A program made the translations under genes and the position numbers. This document shows, in pieces, positions 7,806 through 13,912 of a DNA stretch of 16,800 nucleotides; the first letter of the stretch is position 1, and the number at the start of each line of letters is the position of its first letter. The stretch comes from Deltaproteobacteria bacterium (GTDB taxonomy: Bacteria; Desulfobacterota; Syntrophia; Syntrophales; UBA5619). The stretch spans positions 1-16,800 of the forward strand of contig JAJFTY010000037.1 in NCBI GenBank assembly GCA_021372695.1, read 5' to 3'. A model generated the notes under the pieces. That model was given only the letters and a program-made list of their open reading frames with translations, was not told the DNA's origin and did not search any database.

Positions 7806-9161
7806 ATGCGGAACAGGGTCATAGTCCCTATGGTGCTGCTCTGTTTTATGGCGCTGATCCTGGCCGCGCAGAGTGCGCAGGCTGGGCCGCCACATAACAT
7901 GATCACCAGTTTCGATGGGACAAAAACGTGCGGGATGTGCCACGGCAAAGTGGTGAAAGACGTGGCGGAGAGTTTACATTATCATCAATGCGGCCCGGCG
8001 CCCTTCGTGAAAGACATCCCGGAGGGCCAGTGTGCAGGTCAAATGGAGACATTTTGAGCGCCCCCGGCAACGGTGGCGGGGATCAACTGGATTGGCATGC
8101 TCCAACCCATGGATCCCTCCAAGCCGGCGCAGCCAGGTGGTTGCGTTCGATGTCATCCCGGTTACGGGGCAAAGCCCTCCAAGGCAGGCAAAATGACAGA
8201 GGCAGATTACAACAATATTGATTGCCTCCTCTGTCATGCTCCGGGTTACAAAAGGACAGTCGGTAAAGTTGGCGACCAGCTCAAACTCATTCCGACGCAG
8301 GACACCGATGTCCTGAAGGCGGCGCAGTCTGTGCAAAAGCCGACCAGCGAGATGTGCCTTCGCTGCCACGCTTTTGCCGCAGGCGGGCTGAATTTCAAAC
8401 ACGGTGTCGTTCCGACAGCGGAAACGGATGTCCATGCGGCGAAAGGGATCCAGTGTGTGCAGTGTCATATCACGAAGGATCACCGGATAGCCGGAGGTGC
8501 CGATATCAAGGCGCGGGAATTCCTCGACGTGGGGGTTACGGTGGCTTGTGAGAACTGCCATACTGGAAGCCCACACAAGGGAAACGACAAGGTCAGGATT
8601 GACGATCATGCCAAGAGGCTGGCCTGTCAGGCTTGCCATATTCCCGGAGTCGCACGCGATCCGAAACAGCCCACGCTGGTTTTCAGGGATTACACAAAGC
8701 CTGTCCTGAACGAGAAAGTAGGGCTTTACGGGCCTACAGAAATCATCAAGGGAAACCTCAAGCCCGTCTACCGATGGTGGAACCGTTACACCATGAAGAA
8801 CACGACACCGGTCGGCTCAATTACGGATAAGACCGCAAAGATCTATCCCTATAAAACAGCTGATTTCGTTATTATCGCTGACGCTGAAACGGGGAAGGCG
8901 GTTTATCTCAAGTCCGGTGTCTATTCAATCACGGGAGATATCAACGCTTCCGCCAAAAAAGGGGCAGAGGATTCCAAGATGCCTTACAGCGGAAAATGGA
9001 AGCCACTTGAAGAAACCTTGCATTTCACACTGAACCACCAGGTGGCGCCCAAGAGCGGCGCCCTGTCCTGCAAGTCCTGTCACAGCCCGGATGGCGTCAT
9101 GGACTTTCAGAGACTCGGTTACTCGGCAGAGAAGGTCAAGGAGCTGATGCAGTACCGTTAG
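7806..9161 (+). CDS. Exported octahaem cytochrome c with in-frame TGA
   Basis: This is read as one gene of 452 codons interrupted by TGA at codon 84 (8055-8057). The start at 7806 has AAGGAGGGG just upstream, and residues 1-26 form a clear Sec signal peptide ending SAQA, so the protein is periplasmic. Eight CXXCH haem-attachment motifs begin at residues 42, 113, 140, 184, 217, 248, 274 and 422. The first lies before the TGA and seven after it, all in the same frame with no other stop. The long gap before haem 8 and the CXXCH-PGYGAKP...IDCLLCH-PGYKR pattern resemble the octahaem tetrathionate-reductase/hydroxylamine-oxidoreductase-like group, so a redox enzyme of nitrogen or sulfur compounds or an electron carrier is likely. 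A separate start at the GTG at 8073 lacks a ribosome binding site and a signal peptide. The TGA may encode selenocysteine, or the gene may be a recent nonsense pseudogene. Confidence 0.8.
8055..8057 (+). other. In-frame TGA, candidate selenocysteine codon
   Basis: The TGA follows a Phe codon and precedes an Ala codon in the cytochrome frame. Coding continues for 367 codons to a normal TAG stop at 9159-9161. trkA, trkH and other genes here end with TGA, so TGA is not generally reassigned. Related octahaem cytochromes, from memory, have an FC or YC pair in this interhaem region, which would fit Sec in place of Cys. Confidence 0.5.
8062..8081 (+). promoter_or_regulatory. Hairpin just after the in-frame TGA (SECIS candidate)
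   Basis: CCCCG (8062-8066) pairs with CGGGG (8077-8081). After a G-G mismatch, CA (8068-8069) can pair with TG (8074-8075), leaving an ACGG loop. The stem starts four bases after the TGA. The position is right for a bacterial SECIS, but the loop is closer to the TGA than in the classical fdhF element and lacks a clear GU-type loop, so the match is weak. Confidence 0.25.
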
Positions 9162-9188
9162 CAACAGTCATGGTCAGTATGAAAAGGA

Positions 9189-9222
9189 GCCCGGTTGCCT
9201 GTATGGCATCCGGGCCTTTTTC
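9189..9222 (+). terminator. Rho-independent terminator of the cytochrome gene
   Basis: GCCCGG (9189-9194) pairs with CCGGGC (9210-9215), and TGCC (9196-9199) with GGCA (9205-9208), separated by a T-T mismatch and closed by a five-base loop. CCTTTTTCT follows. It lies 28 bp after the cytochrome stop and supports the view that the cytochrome is a complete transcription unit ending there. Confidence 0.85.
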
Positions 9223-9454
9223 TATATGGATATCGCTTTCGGCCACTTCATTCGAGGCGCTGGCGGTCGCCGGCGTCGCGGTCCGGCAGCACCAGGCGCT
9301 TGGAGCCTGTCTCGCGGAGTCGCTGGAGGGGATCGCGGGATGGCTGCGCGGCTGAACTCCGAGCGGAGCTGCTGCCCTGTCAAGGCGAAAGTGGACGCGG
9401 GGGCGTCGCCGAGCCGATCGAACCGTCCGCAGACCCGGAGCGCCGGGTAATAAC
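9223..9454 (+). pseudogene. GC-rich stretch, possible gene remnant
   Basis: From about 9250 the composition turns strongly GC-rich. One frame ending at TGA 9353-9355 reads FEALAVAGVAVRQ and on to EGIAGWLRG, with the GC-rich third positions typical of real coding DNA here. It has no start or upstream portion, and the piece up to 9454 has no consistent frame. I do not recognise a family. It may be the 3' end of a gene cut off when the accessory island formed, or non-coding filler. Confidence 0.25.
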
Positions 9455-9605
9455 TTTCTTCTTGATATCATGTTGTTTTTTCTGTATTGTCTGCCGCAAC
9501 GAGACGAGCCGACCTGAGCTCGTTGGCGTTTGCGTGCCGCCCGGCAGCCATTCGCTCATCTCTTTCGCTTCTCGCCGCTGTGTCCTTTCGGAGCCGAAGC
9601 GGATC
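9455..9605 (+). repeat. Repeat A, copy 1 (upstream of the Fic gene)
   Basis: This roughly 150-bp block recurs as a direct repeat at 11070-11215. The first 35 bases differ at several positions. From the -10-like hexamer onward the copies are nearly identical: a 5-nt duplication (ACGAG) and a one-base insertion in this copy, and one substitution. It includes the pairs ACGAGC/GCTCGT and TGCC/GGCA and a longer-range CGCTTC/GAAGCG, so a folded leader RNA is possible. It ends 102 bp before the Fic start. Confidence 0.85.
9462..9490 (+). promoter_or_regulatory. Promoter-like pair in repeat A copy 1
   Basis: TTGATA (9462-9467) and TATTGT (9485-9490) are separated by exactly 17 bp. The same arrangement, TTGATA-17-TATGGT, is kept in the second repeat copy although the spacer sequence has diverged, which supports function. 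It would drive the Fic gene with a leader of about 210 nt. Confidence 0.5.
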
Positions 9606-9707
9606 ACGCCCACCCTGATCTCCCCCGTCAATGAGGAGGGAGCCAGGAAAGGCCCACGGGCTGTGGAGTGACCGGGCAGGGTCGGCCGCGATCCGGGAGG
9701 AGACTGA

Positions 9708-10811
9708 ATGAACCCGTATACACCACAAGTATTGCCTTTAGACGGCATCGACTGGGCCACCCACGTCACCCTGATCGGCCGAGCCAATGCGGCGCTGGCC
9801 CGGTACGACGGCATGCTTCAAAGCATCGTGAACCCAGCCGTCCTGCTCTCGCCGCTGACGACCCGTGAAGCGGTTCTTTCGTCCCGGATCGAGGGAACCC
9901 AGGCCAGCATGGAAGAGGTGTTGAGATACGAGGCTGATTCCCGGGAACCTATGGAAGCGTCACGGATTGCCGACATCACGGAGATCATCAACTACCGCAA
10001 GGCGATGGACCATGCCGTGGAGTCCCTAAAGACAAGACCGTGCTGCCTGAACCTCGTGAAGGAACTCCACTTCATCCTTTTGGACAGTGTGAGAGGCAGA
10101 AACAAAGCGCGGGGGGAATTCCGAAGGACGCAGAACTACATCGGCCGGCCCGGCGACCCGATCGAAAAGGCATCATTCGTGCCCCCCGTATGGGAAGACG
10201 TCGAGCCTTCCATGGGCGCGTGGGAGCGATATCTCCACGCGGACGAGAAGGACCGTCTTGTCCAACTGGCGGTCGTGAAAGCCCAGTTCGAGCTGATCCA
10301 CCCGTTTCTGGACGGCAACGGTCGCCTGGGCAGGATGCTCGTCCCCATTTTCCTTTTTGAAAAAGGCCTGCTTTCCAGCCCCATGTTTTACATGAGCGAG
10401 TATCTCGAAAGGAACCGGGACACCTACTACGATCGCCTTCAAGCCCTCTCACGCGAAGATGCGTGGAATGGCTGGATAGCCTTCTTTCTGCGAGGCCTTA
10501 TGGAACAGGCAGCGGCCAACACAGCAAAGACGCGCAAGATTCTTGATCTTTACGAACGAATGAAACAAAGAATCCCGGAGATCGTGCGTTCTCAGTATGT
10601 GGTGCAGGCCATCGACGCGCTCTTTGACCGACCGATCTTCCACAGCAGCGATTTCATCGCCCGTTCCAAAGTTCCGCGGGACAGCGCCTTGAGGATTCTC
10701 AAAGATCTTAAGAGAAATGGCGTAATCCGAGACATCCGGCCGGCGAGCGGCAGGCAGGCGGCAGTGGTCATATTTCATGAACTCATTGATATAGTGGAAG
10801 AAAACGTTTGA
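9708..10811 (+). CDS. Fic family protein (probable AMP-transferase)
   Basis: Fic enzymes usually transfer AMP from ATP to a hydroxyl side chain of a target protein. The complete core motif HPFLDGNGRLGR is at residues 198-209, with catalytic His198. An N-terminal inhibitory helix motif (S/T)xxxE(G/N) is visible as S58...E62-G63 in LSSRIEG, which makes this a class II, self-inhibited Fic protein. The N-terminal region (1-100) fits the Fic_N domain. A winged-helix-like region occupies about 300-365, so DNA binding or autoregulation is possible. The ATG has GGGAGGA upstream. The 367-residue length is normal for this group. No antitoxin-like partner gene lies beside it, consistent with intramolecular inhibition. 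It is flanked by both copies of repeat A, suggesting that it entered as a unit. Confidence 0.92.
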   Translation: MNPYTPQVLPLDGIDWATHVTLIGRANAALARYDGMLQSIVNPAVLLSPLTTREAVLSSRIEGTQASMEEVLRYEADSREPMEASRIADITEIINYRKAMDHAVESLKTRPCCLNLVKELHFILLDSVRGRNKARGEFRRTQNYIGRPGDPIEKASFVPPVWEDVEPSMGAWERYLHADEKDRLVQLAVVKAQFELIHPFLDGNGRLGRMLVPIFLFEKGLLSSPMFYMSEYLERNRDTYYDRLQALSREDAWNGWIAFFLRGLMEQAAANTAKTRKILDLYERMKQRIPEIVRSQYVVQAIDALFDRPIFHSSDFIARSKVPRDSALRILKDLKRNGVIRDIRPASGRQAAVVIFHELIDIVEENV

Positions 10812-10867
10812 GTTGTACGGGTGCCACAAAAAAGACTTTGAGTTGCAGATTATTAAATTTTTGCAAC

Positions 10868-11069
10868 ACAAAAAAAGAACTCGACGCCCTGGCGCAGATC
10901 GTCGAGGAGTCCTTCAACAAGCTCCGCATCGCCGCGGTGATGCAGAGGGATCGCGGTTTCGCCGCTGCGTTCAAGGCGCGGCTGGCTCCTGGCGATCGCC
11001 GATCCCGCGGGCGCTCCGGCCGTGGACCTCGACAGCCATCTCACGCTCCTGGCCAAAGCCGCGCAATGA
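10868..11069 (+). pseudogene. Frameshifted 3' remnant of an unknown gene
   Basis: A GC-rich coding-like stretch begins abruptly after an AT-rich segment at about 10868. It reads ELDALAQIVEESFNKLRIAAV and so on through FKARL in one frame. It resumes from 10989 in another frame as LAIADPAGAPAVDLDSHL up to a TGA at 11067-11069. The two parts look like one protein broken by an indel near 10985. There is no start codon with a ribosome binding site. I do not recognise the family. It sits directly before repeat A copy 2, so it may be what is left of the gene originally upstream of the ParB-like gene. Confidence 0.4.
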
Positions 11070-11215
11070 TTTTCCTCTTGATATCCGCCGGTTTTTTCGG
11101 TATGGTCTGCCGCAACGAGCCGACCTGAGTTCGTTGGCGTTTGCGTGCCGCCCGGCAGCCATTCGCTCATCTCTTTCGCTTCTCGCCGCTGTGCCTTTCG
11201 GAGCCGAAGCGGATC
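11070..11215 (+). repeat. Repeat A, copy 2 (upstream of the ParB-like gene)
   Basis: This is the direct-repeat partner of 9455-9605, close to identical from the -10-like hexamer onward. It starts at the stop codon of the remnant upstream and ends 95 bp before the ParB-like start. Here the 5-nt ACGAG duplication is absent, and the first hairpin becomes CAACGA/TCGTTG. Different bases thus still allow a stem in both copies, a hint that RNA folding matters. Confidence 0.85.
11078..11106 (+). promoter_or_regulatory. Promoter-like pair in repeat A copy 2
   Basis: TTGATA (11078-11083) and TATGGT (11101-11106) are 17 bp apart, as in copy 1. It would drive the ParB-like gene with a leader of roughly 200 nt made almost entirely of the conserved repeat. 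Confidence 0.5.
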
Positions 11216-11310
11216 GCGGTATCCGGACAGCCGTATCGGGCAGACCCATAACGGCCGCCCGGTTGCGTTCCTGGTAGGTTTTTCTTTCATCCCGGAAGGA
11301 GAACCCGATC

Positions 11311-12114
11311 ATGGCGACGTACGAGAAGAGCCAGCTCTACCAAGTTCCCCTGGCTGAACTCCAGCCCGATCCCGGCCAACCCCGCAAATACATGGACCCT
11401 GTCGCGCTCGACGAGCTCACCGCCTCGATCGCGCAGAGGGGGATCATCGAACCCATCGTCTGCCGCCAGGACCGGGCCACGAATCTCGTCTACGTCGTGG
11501 CGGGCGAGCGGCGCTGCGCGGCGGCGCGCAAGGCGAGCCTCCCCTCCGTTCCCGCGGTCTTCATCGATGGGGCCGACTTCGCCGAGGTCGCCCTGGTGGA
11601 GAACCTGCTCCGCCAGGACCTGAACCCCGTGGAGGAGGCCGAGGCCCTGAAGCGCCTCATGGACGACCACGCCTACGAGCAGGAGCAGCTCGCGGCCGTG
11701 ATCGGCAAGACCCAGTCCACCATTTCGAAGTCCCTCTCCCTCAACCGGCTCCCCAGGGAGATCCGGGACGAGTGCCGGCAGGACCCCACGGTCCCCAAGA
11801 ACGTCCTGGTCGAGATCGCCCGGAAGAGGCAGGAACGGAGCATGCTGACCCAGTTCCGGAAATACCGGGAGCAGCAGGCCAAAGCGGCCGCCAAGGAGGC
11901 GGGGACTCCCCGCGATCTCGGCCAGGCGAAGCGAACCAGAGCCGAGATCATCGCCGCCAGCATCGGCGCCACGGCGGAGAAGATCTGCAACCTCGAATTT
12001 CCCGACTTCTCCGAGGCGGACCGAACCATCATCATCGAGTCCATGAACTTCATGAAAGAGACCCTGGACGAGGCCCTGCCCCGGGCCATAAACAACCGGA
12101 AAAAGCCGATGTGA
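11311..12114 (+). CDS. ParB/Spo0J-family DNA-binding protein
   Basis: This 267-residue protein has the ParB N-terminal nucleotide-binding fold. VPLAELQPDPGQPRK is at 12-26, the GERR box at 65-68 and the ENLLRQDLNPVEEAEAL segment at 97-113. A helix-turn-helix follows (LAAVIGKTQSTISKSLSL, about 127-144). In chromosome partition proteins these bind CTP and parS DNA. The C-terminal third is charged and unlike the usual dimerisation domain; it ends with a helical FSEADRTIIIESMNFMKETL segment. AAGGAG lies nine bases before the ATG. No parA gene adjoins it, so a role in partition is unlikely to be complete here; a regulator or mobile-element-derived ParB is more likely. Its 3' end is duplicated 1.7 kb downstream as part of repeat B. 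Confidence 0.88.
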   Translation: MATYEKSQLYQVPLAELQPDPGQPRKYMDPVALDELTASIAQRGIIEPIVCRQDRATNLVYVVAGERRCAAARKASLPSVPAVFIDGADFAEVALVENLLRQDLNPVEEAEALKRLMDDHAYEQEQLAAVIGKTQSTISKSLSLNRLPREIRDECRQDPTVPKNVLVEIARKRQERSMLTQFRKYREQQAKAAAKEAGTPRDLGQAKRTRAEIIAASIGATAEKICNLEFPDFSEADRTIIIESMNFMKETLDEALPRAINNRKKPM

Positions 12115-12213
12115 AAATGATCGGAGGTGTCGTTAGTTCATTATTAATATCATAATGTTCCGTCATATTCCTCGAGAATATGACTTTGAAAATACGGCCG
12201 TTTAGGGGCCGCC
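11982..12213 (+). repeat. Repeat B, copy 1 (3' end of ParB-like gene and trailer)
   Basis: The last 133 bases of the ParB-like gene and the next 99 bases recur as a direct repeat at 13669-13899, with roughly nine positions in ten identical by eye. This copy is in frame and part of an intact gene, so it is probably the original. The trailer carries two hairpins that are conserved in the other copy. The AlbA_2 ATPase gene starts within about 50 bases after it. Confidence 0.88.
12162..12184 (+). terminator. Perfect inverted repeat in repeat B copy 1
   Basis: GTCATATTC (12162-12170) and GAATATGAC (12176-12184) form a perfect 9-bp stem with a CTCGA loop, followed by TTTGAAAA. A second, GC-rich stem CGGCC/GGCCG follows at 12195-12211. 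Together they could terminate the ParB-like transcript. A 23-bp dyad may alternatively be a protein-binding site. Confidence 0.5.
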
Positions 12214-12260
12214 ATTAGATGGTGCGGCGCGACGCCTCAATATCGTTGCGAAGGCATGAG

Positions 12261-13607
12261 ATGCTGTTGACCGAATCGGAAAGTATCGAACTGAAGAAAT
12301 CCACCGGCGAGTTGAAATCGGGGATTATCTCCCTGGCGGCGATGTTGAACAAGCATCAGCGGGGAGAACTCTGGTTCGGAATCAGGAACGACGGTACGGC
12401 CGTGGGCCAGAGCATCTCGGAGGCCAGCCTGAGGGAGGTCTCGCGGGCGATCGGCGACCATATCGACCCCAAAGTCTACCCGACGGTCGAGCTGGTCACG
12501 GTGGATGAGAAACCCTGCGTCCGGGTGTTCGTGGAGGGAAAAGATGCCCCCTACTTCGCTTACGGCAGGGCCTATGTCCGGGTCGGCGACGAAGACCGGC
12601 AGCTGAGCGCCAAGGGCCTTGAGTGCCTGATCCTGCAAAAGAACCGCGACCATCTCCACTGGGATACGGAGTCCTGCGATCGGGCGGCCCTTGACGACAT
12701 CGGCAGCGGCAAACTTAAAAGCTTCCTCAAGGCCTGCGGCCTCAAATACGACACGCTCCCCAACGCCCTCGAAAAACTGGGCCTGATCCGGGATGGCAAG
12801 CTGTTGAATGCAGCTATCCTCTGTTTCGCCCGGAAGCCGGAGAAATTTCTTCCCAACGCCCGGCTGCGCTGTGCCACCTTCGGCGCCATCGACACGACGG
12901 TCACTGTGGACATGAAAGAGTTCACGGGCGATGTGTTCACCCTGATCCAAAGGGCGGAAGAGTACATCCTGGAGCATATCAATATCGGCATGCGCCTGGA
13001 CGGGCTGTTGCGTGTGGATGTGCCTGAGATAGATCGGGAAGCCTTCCGGGAAGCGATCACCAACGCCTTCTGTCACCGGGATTATCGCGAGTACGATTCG
13101 GTCAACATCGCCATCTTCAAGGATCGGCTGGAAATCCGGAGTCCAGGACTCCTCTACGGCGGGCTTACCGTTTCGGACATCCGGGAAAAAATGGTTTCTG
13201 CCCGGCGGAACGAACTGCTGGCTGACCTTTTCCAGCGCAGCCATCGGATCGAGAAATGGGGCCGCGGCATCAAGATGATCCTCGACCGGGAGCCGCAGAC
13301 GGAGTTCGAGGAAGTGGGCGCGGTGCTGTTCGTGGTGAGGTTCTGGAGAAGGCCGGCCGATCCGGGGGCTTCCGCAGAAGGGAAGAAAACTACCCAGAAA
13401 AGTTCGGTGAAAAGTTCGGTGAAAAGTTCGGTGAAAATAGTTGATGTCATCCGGCAGAATAGCTCTGTTACGGCGGTAGAGTTGAGTCAACATCTGGGGC
13501 TCACACTGCGTGCTGTAGAAAAGCAGCTTGCGAATTTGAAACAGGAAGGTGTGCTTCGTCGCGTCGGACCGGATAAAGGAGGCCATTGGGAGGTCAGCGA
13601 GGATTGA
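12261..13607 (+). CDS. AlbA_2 domain, GHKL ATPase-like protein with wHTH
   Basis: This protein belongs to the ATP-binding transcriptional-regulator-like family with an N-terminal AlbA_2 (formerly AAA_4, Schlafen-like) domain. ESIELKKSTGELKSGIISLAA followed by GELWFGIRNDGTAVGQ covers residues 6-50. A GHKL-type ATPase region follows, with an N-box-like REAITNAFCHRDY at 263-275, IFKDRLEIRSPG at 285-296 and GRGIKMI at 334-340. A linker with three SSVK repeats (381-392) leads to a C-terminal winged helix (about 393-448). The frame opens at an ATG at 12219, but 12261 is preferred because AAGG lies six bases upstream and the AlbA_2 domain starts at once; 12219 would add 14 unlike residues. It is a stand-alone gene between two copies of repeat B. 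Proteins of this type are regarded as regulators or defence-associated; the substrate is unknown. Confidence 0.85.
   Translation: MLLTESESIELKKSTGELKSGIISLAAMLNKHQRGELWFGIRNDGTAVGQSISEASLREVSRAIGDHIDPKVYPTVELVTVDEKPCVRVFVEGKDAPYFAYGRAYVRVGDEDRQLSAKGLECLILQKNRDHLHWDTESCDRAALDDIGSGKLKSFLKACGLKYDTLPNALEKLGLIRDGKLLNAAILCFARKPEKFLPNARLRCATFGAIDTTVTVDMKEFTGDVFTLIQRAEEYILEHINIGMRLDGLLRVDVPEIDREAFREAITNAFCHRDYREYDSVNIAIFKDRLEIRSPGLLYGGLTVSDIREKMVSARRNELLADLFQRSHRIEKWGRGIKMILDREPQTEFEEVGAVLFVVRFWRRPADPGASAEGKKTTQKSSVKSSVKSSVKIVDVIRQNSSVTAVELSQHLGLTLRAVEKQLANLKQEGVLRRVGPDKGGHWEVSED
13398..13433 (+). repeat. Three 12-nt tandem repeats in the AlbA_2 gene linker
   Basis: AAAAGTTCGGTG occurs three times in a row and encodes KSSV repeated. 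The unit is a multiple of three, so copy-number change would lengthen or shorten the linker without breaking the frame. Similar short repeats in the same linker are, from memory, frequent in this protein family. Confidence 0.9.
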
Positions 13608-13668
13608 CGATCAACCATCGGAGCTAACCCCTGATATCATGAGAACCAAGGGGATTTACATTCGATAG
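13608..13668. other. Short spacer between AlbA_2 gene and repeat B copy 2
   Basis: This 61-base segment separates the end of the AlbA_2 gene from the second repeat B. No gene or strong hairpin is seen. It is where the ParB-gene homology begins, at a GATC shared by both copies. Confidence 0.4.
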
Positions 13669-13899
13669 GATCCGCGACCTTGAATTTCCCGACTTCTCCG
13701 AGGCGGACCGGACCATCATCATCGAGTCCATGACTTCATGAAAGAGACGCTGTACGAGGCCCTGCCGCCGGGCCACAAACAAGCGGAAAAAGCCGATGTG
13801 AAAATGATCGGATGTGTCGTCAGTTCATTATTAATAACATAAGCTTCCGTCATATTCCTCGGGAATATGACTTTGAAATGCGGCCGTTTCGGGGCCGCC
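13669..13899 (+). pseudogene. Repeat B, copy 2 (ParB-like 3' fragment)
   Basis: This second copy of the ParB-like 3' end starts without any initiation signal and reads LEFPDFSEADR and so on. It then loses frame through a single-base deletion near 13733 and a compensating insertion near 13766. It differs from 11982-12213 at about 19 positions, several in the coding part, so it is decaying as a protein-coding piece. The trailer hairpins remain. The NACHT-like gene begins 14 bases after its end. Confidence 0.85.
13849..13871 (+). terminator. Perfect inverted repeat in repeat B copy 2
   Basis: GTCATATTCC (13849-13858) and GGAATATGAC (13862-13871) form a 10-bp perfect stem with a TCG loop. Compared with copy 1, one A-to-G change extends the stem rather than breaking it, while the surrounding sequence has drifted. 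GCGGCC/GGCCGC follows as in copy 1. Confidence 0.5.
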
Positions 13900-13912
13900 G
13901 TCGCCCGGCTGG

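Noticed and set aside
8073..9161. Independent cytochrome gene starting at GTG 8073
   Set aside because: There is no ribosome binding site or signal peptide, yet the haem motifs require export. The frame is continuous with the upstream ORF across the TGA.
9170..9671. Open frames running through the spacer and repeat A (plus and minus strand)
   Set aside because: They cross the terminator and the repeat, are not preserved with the 5-nt indel between the two repeat copies, and have no ribosome binding site.
12115..12213. Integron attC site after the ParB-like gene
   Set aside because: The hairpins were suggestive, but the GTTRRRY and RYYYAAC core sites are not present and no integrase is nearby.
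12237..13586. 449-codon minus-strand frame opposite the AlbA_2 gene
   Set aside because: There are no recognisable motifs, while the opposite strand has a full domain architecture and a ribosome binding site.
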